From assembly GCA_946626785.1 (NCBI GenBank), contig CAMOUY010000008.1, positions 1-37,921 of the forward strand: a DNA stretch of 37,921 nt, in the 5' to 3' direction. Shown here one piece after another: positions 1-7,586 of the stretch. The notes below the pieces were generated by a model. It ran no database searches, was not told where the DNA came from, and worked only from the letters and a program-made list of their open reading frames with translations. Position numbers and translations under genes: made by a program. Origin of the DNA: UBA9732 sp003456855 (GTDB lineage Bacteria > Spirochaetota > Spirochaetia > Sphaerochaetales > Sphaerochaetaceae). The first letter of the stretch is position 1; the number at the start of each line of letters is the position of its first letter.

Positions 1-783
1 GAAGCATGTGATTGACATCTGTGCGGCGGATGGAAGACCGACTCTGAGGATCTTCTTCAGGATGTAGCCTTGTATTCTTATGTCCTTGAGCCTTAGTTTG
101 ACGCTCAAGTTGGTCCTGAAGAGCAGAATCAGGACAAGCACTGCGGAGATGGCCTGGGACAGAATTGTTGCATAGGCGACACCTGCGGTGCCCATCTTGA
201 AGGCTATGACGAACAGAAGATCCAGGACTATGTTCAGCGAGGCTGAGATGACAAGGAAGATGAACGGGTGGGAGGAGTCTCCAATTGCCCTGAGGATTCC
301 CGAGCCCATGTTGTAGAGAAGAAGTCCCGAGACTCCCCCGAAGTAGATTCTCAGGTAGATGCGTTGCTCTGCAGCAACCTCTGCAGGTGACTTCATTATT
401 CTAAGGAGAAGGGGAATCATCGCGATTCCGAAGATTGTCAGGACAACGCAGAGAAGAAGGGTCACGGCAAGGAAGGTGTGCGTTGTCTTGCTTACGTTCT
501 CCTCATCCTTTGCACCGTAGTAGTGTGAGATTATGACGCTGGCGCCACTTGAGAATCCCAGGAAGAAGCTGATTATTAGGTTCGTTGTCGAGGATAGGGT
601 GCCTACTGCAGAGAAGGAGTTCTTTCCGACGAAGTTTCCGACGACCCAGGTGTCCACAGTGTTGTAGAGCTGCTGGAAAAGAAAGCCTAACAGCAGAGGT
701 ATGGCGAAATTGACAAGCATCGGAGTGATCTTGCCCTGTGTCATGTCAACGTCTGATTTCTTGCCTATTCTGAATGTGGCCAT
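1..783 (-). CDS. MATE family efflux transporter (5' part, runs off window)
   Basis: This is the N-terminal 261 residues of a multidrug/toxin extrusion (MATE) antiporter, which uses a sodium or proton gradient to export cationic compounds across the inner membrane. The reading frame is open from the ATG at 783 to the window edge. Family signs are the start (MTQGKITPMLVNFAIPLLLG), then LYNTVDTWVVGNFVG in the first two helices, several hydrophobic segments, and GLPSAAQ near residue 250, which opens the second half of the duplicated fold. MATE proteins are usually about 450 residues, so roughly 190 are missing. An AAGGA ribosome site lies just upstream (788-794). It is transcribed divergently from serC. 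Substrate cannot be told from sequence. Confidence 0.9.
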   Translation of the reverse strand, partial: MATFRIGKKSDVDMTQGKITPMLVNFAIPLLLGFLFQQLYNTVDTWVVGNFVGKNSFSAVGTLSSTTNLIISFFLGFSSGASVIISHYYGAKDEENVSKTTHTFLAVTLLLCVVLTIFGIAMIPLLLRIMKSPAEVAAEQRIYLRIYFGGVSGLLLYNMGSGILRAIGDSSHPFIFLVISASLNIVLDLLFVIAFKMGTAGVAYATILSQAISAVLVLILLFRTNLSVKLRLKDIRIQGYILKKILRVGLPSAAQMSITCF

Positions 784-822
784 TTTTTTCCTTCTAGTTG
801 ATTTCCTATGTTTCTATTCAGA

Positions 823-851
823 AGAATAATTATTATTGTAAACTTATTCAA
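823..851 (-). promoter_or_regulatory. Promoter of the MATE gene
   Basis: On the minus strand, a -35 TTGAAT (846-851) and a -10 TATTCT (823-828) are separated by 17 bases, about 40 bases upstream of the MATE start codon. The rest of the 784-1069 intergenic region is AT-rich and I see no further gene in it. Confidence 0.5.
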
Positions 852-1000
852 TCGCAGTGGCTAATAAGCAGAGTGTTTTTACGCAAATGGCAATGTTTTG
901 ACTAGATTTTGAAGTATTCCTCAGAATTTGCTATCTAAAATTATGTTTGTAGAAAAAATTCTCTGATTTTTGTTGCATTCCATACGAACGGGGTGTAGTG

Positions 1001-1006
1001 TATAAT
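1001..1006 (+). promoter_or_regulatory. Likely -10 box of the serC promoter
   Basis: A perfect TATAAT lies 64 bases before the serC ATG. A matching -35 is weak: TTCCAT at 17 bases, or TTGCAT at 22 bases. The leader that follows contains CCCC and GGGG blocks near 1026 and 1047 that could form a weak hairpin. Confidence 0.5.
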
Positions 1007-1069
1007 ACAGATAACAATTTTGAGACCCCTTTGCGCCTTTGCGTTTGGGGAGAATTCGGAGGACATATT

Positions 1070-2152
1070 ATGAAGTACGGTCGTGTATTCAATTTCTCAG
1101 CTGGTCCAGCAATGATGCCGGAGCCTGTCCTTGAAGAGATCCGTGATGAGATGATGAACTACCGCGGAAGCGGCATGTGCGTCATGGAGATGAGCCACAG
1201 ATCAAAGGTCTATCAGCAGATCATCGATGATGCAGAGAAGGACCTCAGAGACCTGATGGGAATCCCTGACAACTACAAGGTCCTGTTCATCCAAGGCGGA
1301 GCCACACTTCAGTTCTCCATGATCCCTATGAACCTTATGAAGAACGGCAAGGCTGTCTACATCGAGACCGGTGCATGGTCAAAGAAGGCCATTGCAGAGG
1401 CCAAGAAGGTTGGTGAGGTCATCGTTGCAGCATCCTCAAAGGACAAGAACTACACCTACGTCCCAGACTGCTCGGACCTGGACATCCCAGAGGACACCGA
1501 CTATGTCTACATCTGTGAGAACGAGACCATCCATGGTGTCACATGGAACAAGCTCCCTAACACAAAGGGCCACGTCCTTGTCTCTGACCAGAGCTCGATG
1601 TTCCTTTCAAGACCTTGCAACGTCTCAGACTACGGTCTGATCTACGCCGGAGTCCAGAAGAACGTCGGTCCTGCAGGAATGGTCGTTGTCATCATCCGTG
1701 AGGATCTGATCCGTGACGATCTGACAAATCTGCCAATCTATCTCCAGTACAAGACACACGCAGATGCAGGCAGCATGTACAACACACCGAACTGCTGGGC
1801 AATCTACTGCTGCGGCAAGGTCTTCAAGTATCTGAAGAGCCTTGGTGGACTTGCAGCGATGGACAAGATCAACCAGGACAAGGCAAAGGTCTTCTACGAC
1901 TTCCTGGACCAGAGCAAGATGTTCAAGGGAACAGTCGAGAAGAAGGACCGCTCTCTGATGAACATCCCGTTCGTCACAGAAAGCGCAGAGCTTGATGCAG
2001 AGGTCGTTGCAGCCACAAAGGCAGCAGGTTACGACAACCTGAAGGGCCACAAGAGCGTGGGCGGACTCAGAGCCTCCATCTACAACGCAATGCCCAAGGA
2101 AGGCGTCGTCGCTCTTGTCGACTTCCTTAAGAAGTTCGAGGCCGAGCACTGA
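1070..2152 (+). CDS. serC: Phosphoserine aminotransferase
   Basis: Class V PLP-dependent aminotransferase that converts 3-phosphohydroxypyruvate and glutamate to phosphoserine in serine biosynthesis, and also acts in pyridoxal phosphate synthesis in some bacteria. It is 360 residues, the family's usual size. The N-terminus FNFSAGPAMMP is the family hallmark, and the PLP-binding lysine is K197 in GVQKN. I chose the ATG at 1070 because a GGAGGA ribosome site (1058-1063) precedes it and the family's N-terminus starts there. An upstream in-frame GTG at 998 falls next to the -10 box and is rejected. The gene is monocistronic, with its own terminator. The product can feed cysE and cysK, which lie elsewhere in this window. 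serA and serB are not seen. Confidence 0.96.
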   Translation: MKYGRVFNFSAGPAMMPEPVLEEIRDEMMNYRGSGMCVMEMSHRSKVYQQIIDDAEKDLRDLMGIPDNYKVLFIQGGATLQFSMIPMNLMKNGKAVYIETGAWSKKAIAEAKKVGEVIVAASSKDKNYTYVPDCSDLDIPEDTDYVYICENETIHGVTWNKLPNTKGHVLVSDQSSMFLSRPCNVSDYGLIYAGVQKNVGPAGMVVVIIREDLIRDDLTNLPIYLQYKTHADAGSMYNTPNCWAIYCCGKVFKYLKSLGGLAAMDKINQDKAKVFYDFLDQSKMFKGTVEKKDRSLMNIPFVTESAELDAEVVAATKAAGYDNLKGHKSVGGLRASIYNAMPKEGVVALVDFLKKFEAEH

Positions 2153-2242
2153 GACTCTGCTTGGGAAGAATAATTTCTGGTTATGATTCCCTCCAAGCAT
2201 GAATGATTGAAATACTAACCAAAAGCATTTCCCATATCTCTG

Positions 2243-2270
2243 GGGGCCGATTAATTTCGGCCCCTTTCTG
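2243..2270 (+). terminator. Rho-independent terminator after serC
   Basis: The 8-bp stem GGGGCCGA (2243-2250) / TCGGCCCC (2257-2264) has a 6-base loop and is followed by TTTCTGTTTGTT. Confidence 0.85.
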
Positions 2271-2372
2271 TTTGTTGTGAAAAAAGTTTGCTAAATGTGA
2301 AAACCTCATTTTTATGTGCTTAAATGACGTTTCTTTTAGGACTTTTTGTAAAAATTGCATAAAAATCTTCTG

Positions 2373-2401
2373 TTGCTTTATGAAATATTGTGACCTATAA
2401 T
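2373..2401 (+). promoter_or_regulatory. Promoter of the sugar ABC transporter operon
   Basis: A -35 TTGCTT (2373-2378) and a perfect -10 TATAAT (2396-2401) are 17 bases apart, with a leader of about 40 bases to the ATG at 2448. No clear operator palindrome is seen, and no regulator gene is adjacent. Confidence 0.7.
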
Positions 2402-2447
2402 TTTAATGCTAGAGGTTAAACCTTAAACACACAAAAGGAGATGAAAT

Positions 2448-3752
2448 ATGAAGAAAGTATTAATCGCAATGCTTTTGGTTTTCGCTCTGATCGTTCCTAT
2501 GTTCGCACAGGGCGCTCAGGAAGCAGCATCATTCGACAAAGATGCTCCTGTCACAATCGTATTCTGGACACACGAGGATGCCGCAAGACAGAAGCTCGAG
2601 GATGCTTGGCTCGATGAGTTCAGAGCAGCTCATCCAAATGTAACAGTCGAAGTTGCTCGCTATGGTGCTGAGGGACTCCGCCAGAACATGCAGACAGCTT
2701 ATGCTGCAGGCAATGGCCCAACAGTCTGGAACCTCCCGATTGAGAACTCCTATGAGTACATCGAGAAGGGTCTTGTTGCTCCAGTCGACTATTCAGTCGT
2801 CGGATTCAAGGATGCTGAGGACATGCGCGCTCACTATGCAGACGGCATGATCGACGCTGTCTACCTTGATGGTGACTTCTATGGTCTCCCACTCGAGCTG
2901 ACAAACTGGTGTATCTTCCTTGATAAGGAAGTCTTCCGCCTTGCAGGTCTCGATCCTGAGAAAGACTATCCGAAGACATGGGAAGACATGGTCGAGGTTT
3001 CCAAGAAGATCGTCCTCAGAGATGGTGACATCATCACAAGAAGAGGTTTCGACTTCAGATATTCCTACTCACTCACATACTTCGTTCCAATGGTCGAGCA
3101 GCTCGGTGGTGAGCTCTCAGAGACTGAGGGATGTGTCAATGAGGAAGCCTGGGTCAAGGCTCTCACATTCATGAAGGAGTGGGGTCCAAGTGGAAACAAC
3201 CTTGGTAACTCAACAATGACAGCAGCCAGAAAGCTCTTCAACAAGCACAATCTGGACATCGCTATGGCTAACACCGGTCTCTATCAGGAGTCAAGAATCC
3301 TTTCCGATAACCCAGACTTCTACAACAGCGGAGATTGGATGGTTGTTCCATATCCAGTATTCGAGAATGCAGTCAAGGACGTTGCAGGTTGCTACTATGG
3401 TCACTACTACCATGTCAACTCAGAGGCCACAGAGGCACAGCAGTACTGGGGCTGGGAGCTCATCAAGTACTTCCTCCTGACAGAGGGACATGCTGAGGAG
3501 TATCTCACAAAGGTCGGTCTGATCCAGCCTCTCACATCACTGCTCAATGGCGAAGTTTACAAGAACATGCCATTCTCAGAGGTCTTCAGTGGTGACTTCG
3601 CAAGAGCTCACATCGTCTATCATGGAAAGAACTCAGCTTCCATCCAGTCACAGATCGATACAGCTATCAACAACGTCATGCTCCAGGGTGTTGAGCCGGC
3701 AGATGCTTACAAGACACTCCAGGCTAACGTTCTCGAGCTGCTCGCTGAGTGA
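2448..3752 (+). CDS. Carbohydrate ABC transporter, extracellular substrate-binding protein
   Basis: A 434-residue solute-binding protein of the sugar type (MalE/UgpB-like, family 1). The N-terminus is a signal peptide: MKK, a hydrophobic core of about 15 residues, and a probable cleavage after PMFAQ. There is no lipobox Cys, so it is likely a periplasmic protein rather than a lipoprotein. The mature part starts VTIVFWTHED, typical of the first beta strand of this family, and aromatic residues are frequent (YYGHYYHVN near 330), as expected in a sugar cleft. The start is fixed by AAAGGAG (2434-2440). It is followed by a strong hairpin and then two permease genes. Substrate unknown; a di- or oligosaccharide is a guess from family size. 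Confidence 0.92.
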   Translation: MKKVLIAMLLVFALIVPMFAQGAQEAASFDKDAPVTIVFWTHEDAARQKLEDAWLDEFRAAHPNVTVEVARYGAEGLRQNMQTAYAAGNGPTVWNLPIENSYEYIEKGLVAPVDYSVVGFKDAEDMRAHYADGMIDAVYLDGDFYGLPLELTNWCIFLDKEVFRLAGLDPEKDYPKTWEDMVEVSKKIVLRDGDIITRRGFDFRYSYSLTYFVPMVEQLGGELSETEGCVNEEAWVKALTFMKEWGPSGNNLGNSTMTAARKLFNKHNLDIAMANTGLYQESRILSDNPDFYNSGDWMVVPYPVFENAVKDVAGCYYGHYYHVNSEATEAQQYWGWELIKYFLLTEGHAEEYLTKVGLIQPLTSLLNGEVYKNMPFSEVFSGDFARAHIVYHGKNSASIQSQIDTAINNVMLQGVEPADAYKTLQANVLELLAE

Positions 3753-3779
3753 GTTCACTGATTTTACTCGTTAGTTTAG

Positions 3780-3815
3780 TCGATGGGTCACGTTTGTGGC
3801 CCATCGATTGTATTT
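3780..3815 (+). terminator. Intercistronic hairpin between binding protein and permease genes
   Basis: A near-perfect stem runs from TCGATGGGTCAC (3780-3791) to GTGGCCCATCGA (3796-3807), with one G-T pair and a GTTT tetraloop, and is followed by TTGTATTTT. It lies 28 bases after the binding-protein stop and before the permease start. A partial terminator or 3'-end stabiliser is the usual device that makes the binding protein more abundant than its permeases. Confidence 0.75.
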
Positions 3816-3840
3816 TAAGAAAAACCAAGGGATTTTCATC

Positions 3841-4770
3841 ATGAAATCAAAAACAAAGACCTATAGCATAGAAAGAAAGCAGGCCAGATACGGTTTCGCA
3901 TTCACAGTGCCATGCCTTCTGTTCTTTGCAATGTTCAGTTTCTACCCGATCATCAACGCTTTCATGACAAGCCTTACAAACAGGGAAGCTGTTGGAAGAA
4001 ACTGGAAATTCACGGGATTTGACAACTACGTCTATCTCTTCACCAAGAGCAACGGCGGATTCCCACTCGTCAATTCTCTTAAGGCAACAGGATTCTTCAC
4101 CCTGGGATGCTTTATTCCTATGGTCATCATAGCTCTCCTGCTGTCAGTTCTGATCATGCAATTAAGAAAGCCGGGACAGAAGAAGTTCTTCGAGCTTTCA
4201 TACTATCTTCCAGCCGTACTTTCATCGGTTGTCGCAGCAACAATCTGGAGAATCATGTTCCAGCCTACAGGCCTGATCAACCAGCTGTCCAACACCCTGC
4301 TGTTCACTTCAGGAAAGGACTATAGGTGGCTCACAGACAACACGATGCTTCAGGTTTCAACCATCATAGTGTACTTCTGGAAGTATATCGGATACTTCAC
4401 GATCCTGTTCATCACAGGACTTGCCTCGATTCCTCCTACAATCTATGAGGCGGCAATCGTCGACGGTTCCTCAAGATGGCACACCTTCTGGAAGATCACT
4501 CTTCCTCTGTTGAAGCCGACAGTCCTGCTGGTCTCAATCATGGCCATGCTGCAGTGTCTGAAGACCTTCAGTACACAGTACATGTTCGTCCAGGGTGGAA
4601 CAGCAAGACTCCCGATCGACGTCATCACGATGAACATCTACTTCACAGGTATCCGCTTCGGTAAACTTGGCAGGGCAAGCGCCATGTCAATCATTCTGTT
4701 CTTCATCATGCTGATATTCACATATCTGCAGTTCTCTACTCAGAAGGGTGGAGATGATGTCGAGTATTGA
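3841..4770 (+). CDS. Carbohydrate ABC transporter permease (MalF/UgpA type)
   Basis: A 309-residue inner-membrane permease with six predicted membrane segments, the first at FTVPCLLFFAMFSFYPII. The ATPase-docking EAA loop is visible as EAAIVDGSSRWHTFWKITLP, followed by LLKPT. I chose the ATG at 3841 because AAGGG lies 9 bases upstream. The longer in-frame GTG start at 3796 is inside the intercistronic hairpin and is rejected. It pairs with the second permease, whose gene starts 12 bases downstream, to form the heterodimeric channel. Confidence 0.92.
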   Translation: MKSKTKTYSIERKQARYGFAFTVPCLLFFAMFSFYPIINAFMTSLTNREAVGRNWKFTGFDNYVYLFTKSNGGFPLVNSLKATGFFTLGCFIPMVIIALLLSVLIMQLRKPGQKKFFELSYYLPAVLSSVVAATIWRIMFQPTGLINQLSNTLLFTSGKDYRWLTDNTMLQVSTIIVYFWKYIGYFTILFITGLASIPPTIYEAAIVDGSSRWHTFWKITLPLLKPTVLLVSIMAMLQCLKTFSTQYMFVQGGTARLPIDVITMNIYFTGIRFGKLGRASAMSIILFFIMLIFTYLQFSTQKGGDDVEY

Positions 4771-4782
4771 TGGAGGCAGAGT

Positions 4783-5661
4783 ATGAATAACCAGTATGTC
4801 GGAAAAGTCAGTGTAGGTGAGGTGATCACCCACATCATCCTGATAATCCTTGTTCTGTTCACCATCTTCCCGATCCTGTTCATGTTCGTGGCCTCCTTCA
4901 TGGATGCCAAGCAGATCATGGCAATGCCGTTCAACTGGATCCCTAGCAAGAAGTACTTCACGTCCTCAAGCAGGACCTTCATGACGAACTTCCTGAAGGC
5001 AATCCACGGCAACAACAATAACAACATCTTCTTCAGGGCAATGCTGAACTCACTTATTGTTGCCATAACCTGTTCCGTGACAACGGTCTTCTTATCAGCC
5101 CTATGCGGCTACGGACTTGCAAAGTTCCGCTTCAAGGGAAGAAACTTCGTCTTCATGGCAATCATGAGCACCATGATGATTCCTTTCGAAGCCATCATGA
5201 TCCCTCTGTACATGGTCACAAGAAAGATCGGTCTTATGAACACCCTGCCGGGACTGATAGTGCCGTTCGCAGTCAGTGCCTTCGGTGTCTTCCAGATGAG
5301 ACAGTATCTTATCACATTCCCGAGTGAGTACCTTGATGCCTCACGTGTCGATGGTCTTGGAGAGTTCTCGATCTTCCTGAGAATAGTCTTCCCGAATGCA
5401 ACACCAGTCATTGCAACCCTTGGTATCCTGTCATTCAGAAACCAGTGGGACAACCTGCTTTGGCCGATGCTCTGTGCTCAGGCAGAGAAGCTCAAGACCC
5501 TGCCTCTGTACATCTCCGGATTCGCAGAGGAGAAGCAGACCGATGAAGGTGCTCTGATGGCCTGTGCCTTCCTGGCATCCATTCCAATGTTCATCCTGTT
5601 CTTCACCCTGTCCAAGTACTTCCTTGGTGGTGCTGCGGTCTTCGAGTCAAGAAAAGGCTGA
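4783..5661 (+). CDS. Carbohydrate ABC transporter permease (MalG/UgpE type)
   Basis: A 292-residue inner-membrane permease. It starts with a cytoplasmic stretch and the membrane segment VITHIILIILVLFTIFPILF, and carries the EAA-type loop LDASRVDGLGEFSIFLRIVF. The ribosome site GGAGG (4772-4776) precedes the ATG. It is the last gene of the operon, and no ABC ATPase gene follows. Sugar importers of this class often share an MsmX/UgpC-like ATPase encoded elsewhere, which is my inference here. Confidence 0.92.
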   Translation: MNNQYVGKVSVGEVITHIILIILVLFTIFPILFMFVASFMDAKQIMAMPFNWIPSKKYFTSSSRTFMTNFLKAIHGNNNNNIFFRAMLNSLIVAITCSVTTVFLSALCGYGLAKFRFKGRNFVFMAIMSTMMIPFEAIMIPLYMVTRKIGLMNTLPGLIVPFAVSAFGVFQMRQYLITFPSEYLDASRVDGLGEFSIFLRIVFPNATPVIATLGILSFRNQWDNLLWPMLCAQAEKLKTLPLYISGFAEEKQTDEGALMACAFLASIPMFILFFTLSKYFLGGAAVFESRKG

Positions 5662-5682
5662 TATATTCTTAGTGCTTATTTG

Positions 5683-5707
5683 GCCCTCCCGTGCGGAGGG
5701 CATTTTT
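5683..5707 (+). terminator. Terminator of the sugar ABC transporter operon
   Basis: The 7-bp stem GCCCTCC (5683-5689) / GGAGGGC (5695-5701) is followed by ATTTTTA. Confidence 0.85.
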
Positions 5708-5790
5708 ATGTCTATGAGGTTGGATTTCTGCCTCTTGGGTGTTTATGGCTTCCTAGAAAAGCAACTTATTTTCTATTTTTTTGATTTTTA

Positions 5791-5867
5791 AGTTTAAAAA
5801 TAAACTCAAAAAACAGAAAACAACTTTTTAAGTTGTTTATCTTAGAAGCCGGTCTTATTATGAGACC
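5791..5867 (+). repeat. AT-rich leader with three inverted repeats before the orphan gene
   Basis: In this AT-rich stretch I see AGTTTA/TAAACT (5791-5806), a perfect 9-bp hairpin AAACAACTT (5818-5826) / AAGTTGTTT (5830-5838), and GGTCT (5851-5855) / AGACC (5863-5867) directly touching the ATG at 5868. No Shine-Dalgarno sequence is present. The base composition differs sharply from the flanking operon. Confidence 0.6.
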
Positions 5868-6809
5868 ATGAAGACGCACAACTATTCACTGGAAAGAATT
5901 AACAAAGCTCGATTGATATCTGAAATAGAATTGATGATTCAAGATCTAGGCGATTTTATGGAAGATCTATTGGAATCGGAGGAAGGAAAAGATGGATCTC
6001 TTATCTTGAAACGAATCCAAGGAAAAACCCGCTACTATCTCAAAGCCAATGGATGCGAAAAGTATATCGGACGAGAGCACCAGAAAGACCTGGTCCAGTA
6101 TGCGCAGTCTCGCTATAGAAAGGAGATGATTCCTGCAGTTGAAAGGGAGATTGCCCAGCTAAAGAGATGCGTAGTTATTCTGAAAAGTGAAAAGAAAGGC
6201 CCTTCAGACGTAGGAACGGTATTTGATTCTCTCCCTGAGGAATTGAAGTCTCTTGTTGACCCATATCCTCTTTCAGATTCCGAGTATGCCAAGAATTGGC
6301 AGGAGAACGAAAAACTGATCAAGAAACGCAGGCAGAACAAGAAGGACAAGTATCACATCTACGAGACCCAGAACGGTGAATATGTCATGTCAAAAAGCGA
6401 GGCGCTGATTGCCAATATTCTAAAGGACAGGGGAGTGCCCTATCACTATGAGATTGCAATTACACCTGAGATTCAGCTGGATTATGATAGACCAATATTC
6501 GATATAGGTTTTGACGGCAAGATGAAGCTAGTAGGATATGAACCAAAAGAAGGGTTCAGTCCATTCAATGAGGATACCCTCCATCCAGACTTCCTGGTTC
6601 TGAACAAGAGGACAAGGAGAGAGTATCTCTGGGAACATCTAGGCATGGTGGACGATGATGAATATTGCAAGAAGAATCTGAACAGGCTGCTTAGGTTCCT
6701 TGATGCTGGGTATAGAATCGGTGATGAGGTGATAGTATCATCTGAGGGCAAAGAAAACCCTTTGGATACGAAAAAGATCAATGAGATAATCGATAAATAC
6801 TTGGTGTGA
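5868..6809 (+). CDS. Conserved protein of unknown function, possible PD-(D/E)XK-type nuclease
   Basis: A 313-residue soluble protein without signal peptide. I recognise the general pattern of an unnamed family found in gut Firmicutes and spirochaetes: an N-terminal helical part with YYLKANGCEKYI, then YVMSKSEALIANILKDRGVPYHYE, then HPDFLVLNKRTRREYLWEHLGM. The order SKSE (E), HPDF (D), EYLWEH (E) resembles the core of PD-(D/E)XK nucleases, with the usual lysine replaced. This is inference, and the catalytic role is unproven. Codon use (many AAA, GAA, AGA) and AT content differ from neighbours, suggesting transfer. It has no clear ribosome site, stands alone, and its TGA abuts the convergent LmbE stop with no gap. 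Confidence 0.75.
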   Translation: MKTHNYSLERINKARLISEIELMIQDLGDFMEDLLESEEGKDGSLILKRIQGKTRYYLKANGCEKYIGREHQKDLVQYAQSRYRKEMIPAVEREIAQLKRCVVILKSEKKGPSDVGTVFDSLPEELKSLVDPYPLSDSEYAKNWQENEKLIKKRRQNKKDKYHIYETQNGEYVMSKSEALIANILKDRGVPYHYEIAITPEIQLDYDRPIFDIGFDGKMKLVGYEPKEGFSPFNEDTLHPDFLVLNKRTRREYLWEHLGMVDDDEYCKKNLNRLLRFLDAGYRIGDEVIVSSEGKENPLDTKKINEIIDKYLV

Positions 6810-7586
6810 TCAGTTGCCGCCTTCTGGCATGCAGTGCATGTGGGTCTCGTCTATGACCCTGAAGCCCTCGGCCCGGCCCTTGAAGCTTCTGATGCCGAAG
6901 AAGTAGGAGCGAAGCTTCAGATACAGAGGGATTGATTTCTGCTCAGGGCAGCCCTTTGGGAACTGTGAAAGATGGACGTTGAAGATGGCATCCAGCTGTT
7001 TTGCCACGTGGCCGCCACGTGTTGATATGAATCTGTTGGGTTTGGCGGTCATATAGAGCGCAATTGCCTTAACATTTGCAGGTGTAGCGCCATACTGGGC
7101 CATTATTTCCTTGTTTGAGGCAAAGTTTGCAAGGATCTTTGCCTGCCGGCCCACGTTCAGGTGGTCAATATGGCATTCGTTTGTGACATCCGGGTCCACT
7201 GCGAAGATAACATCAGGCTTGAATACGCCTATTCTGATGGCCATTGCCTTTCGAAGCTCCTCGATATCGTAGAAGCCTCCATCGGAGAACTCAAGGAAGT
7301 GGACATCGTCTACACCAAGGCTTCTGGCGCTCTCCAGAGACTCGTTGTGCCTAATGGCGATAAGCTCCTCGGATGTTGTGCCCTTGGGCGCATTGGCAAG
7401 ACCGTAGCGCCCATCAAGGCAGATAAGGAAGGAGACCTCCTTCCCGAGTGAAGTCAATTTGGAAACAGTGGCACCACAGCCTATCTCGATGTCATCGGGA
7501 TGAGGTCCAATGAAGAGGTATCTGGTGAAACTCTCCAGATTCGGAAGTGGTGCCGCCGCTTTGAGGACAAGCCTCAGAATACTCAT
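6810..7586 (-). CDS. LmbE/PIG-L family deacetylase
   Basis: A 258-residue Zn-dependent N-acyl deacetylase of the LmbE/PIG-L family, which removes acetyl from N-acetylglucosamine-type sugars or related compounds. The metal motif HPDD is at residues 29-32 and the second ligand motif HIDH at 139-142. The start overlaps the upstream symporter stop by 4 bases (ATGA), so the two are translationally coupled. The pairing suggests deacetylation of an imported amino sugar or glycoside, which is inference. No terminator is seen at its 3' end; it meets the preceding plus-strand gene head-on. Confidence 0.9.
   Translation of the reverse strand: MSILRLVLKAAAPLPNLESFTRYLFIGPHPDDIEIGCGATVSKLTSLGKEVSFLICLDGRYGLANAPKGTTSEELIAIRHNESLESARSLGVDDVHFLEFSDGGFYDIEELRKAMAIRIGVFKPDVIFAVDPDVTNECHIDHLNVGRQAKILANFASNKEIMAQYGATPANVKAIALYMTAKPNRFISTRGGHVAKQLDAIFNVHLSQFPKGCPEQKSIPLYLKLRSYFFGIRSFKGRAEGFRVIDETHMHCMPEGGN

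Noticed and set aside
998..1069. Upstream GTG start for SerC
   Set aside because: It lies against the TATAAT box, and the added residues do not fit the SerC family start; the ATG at 1070 has GGAGGA.
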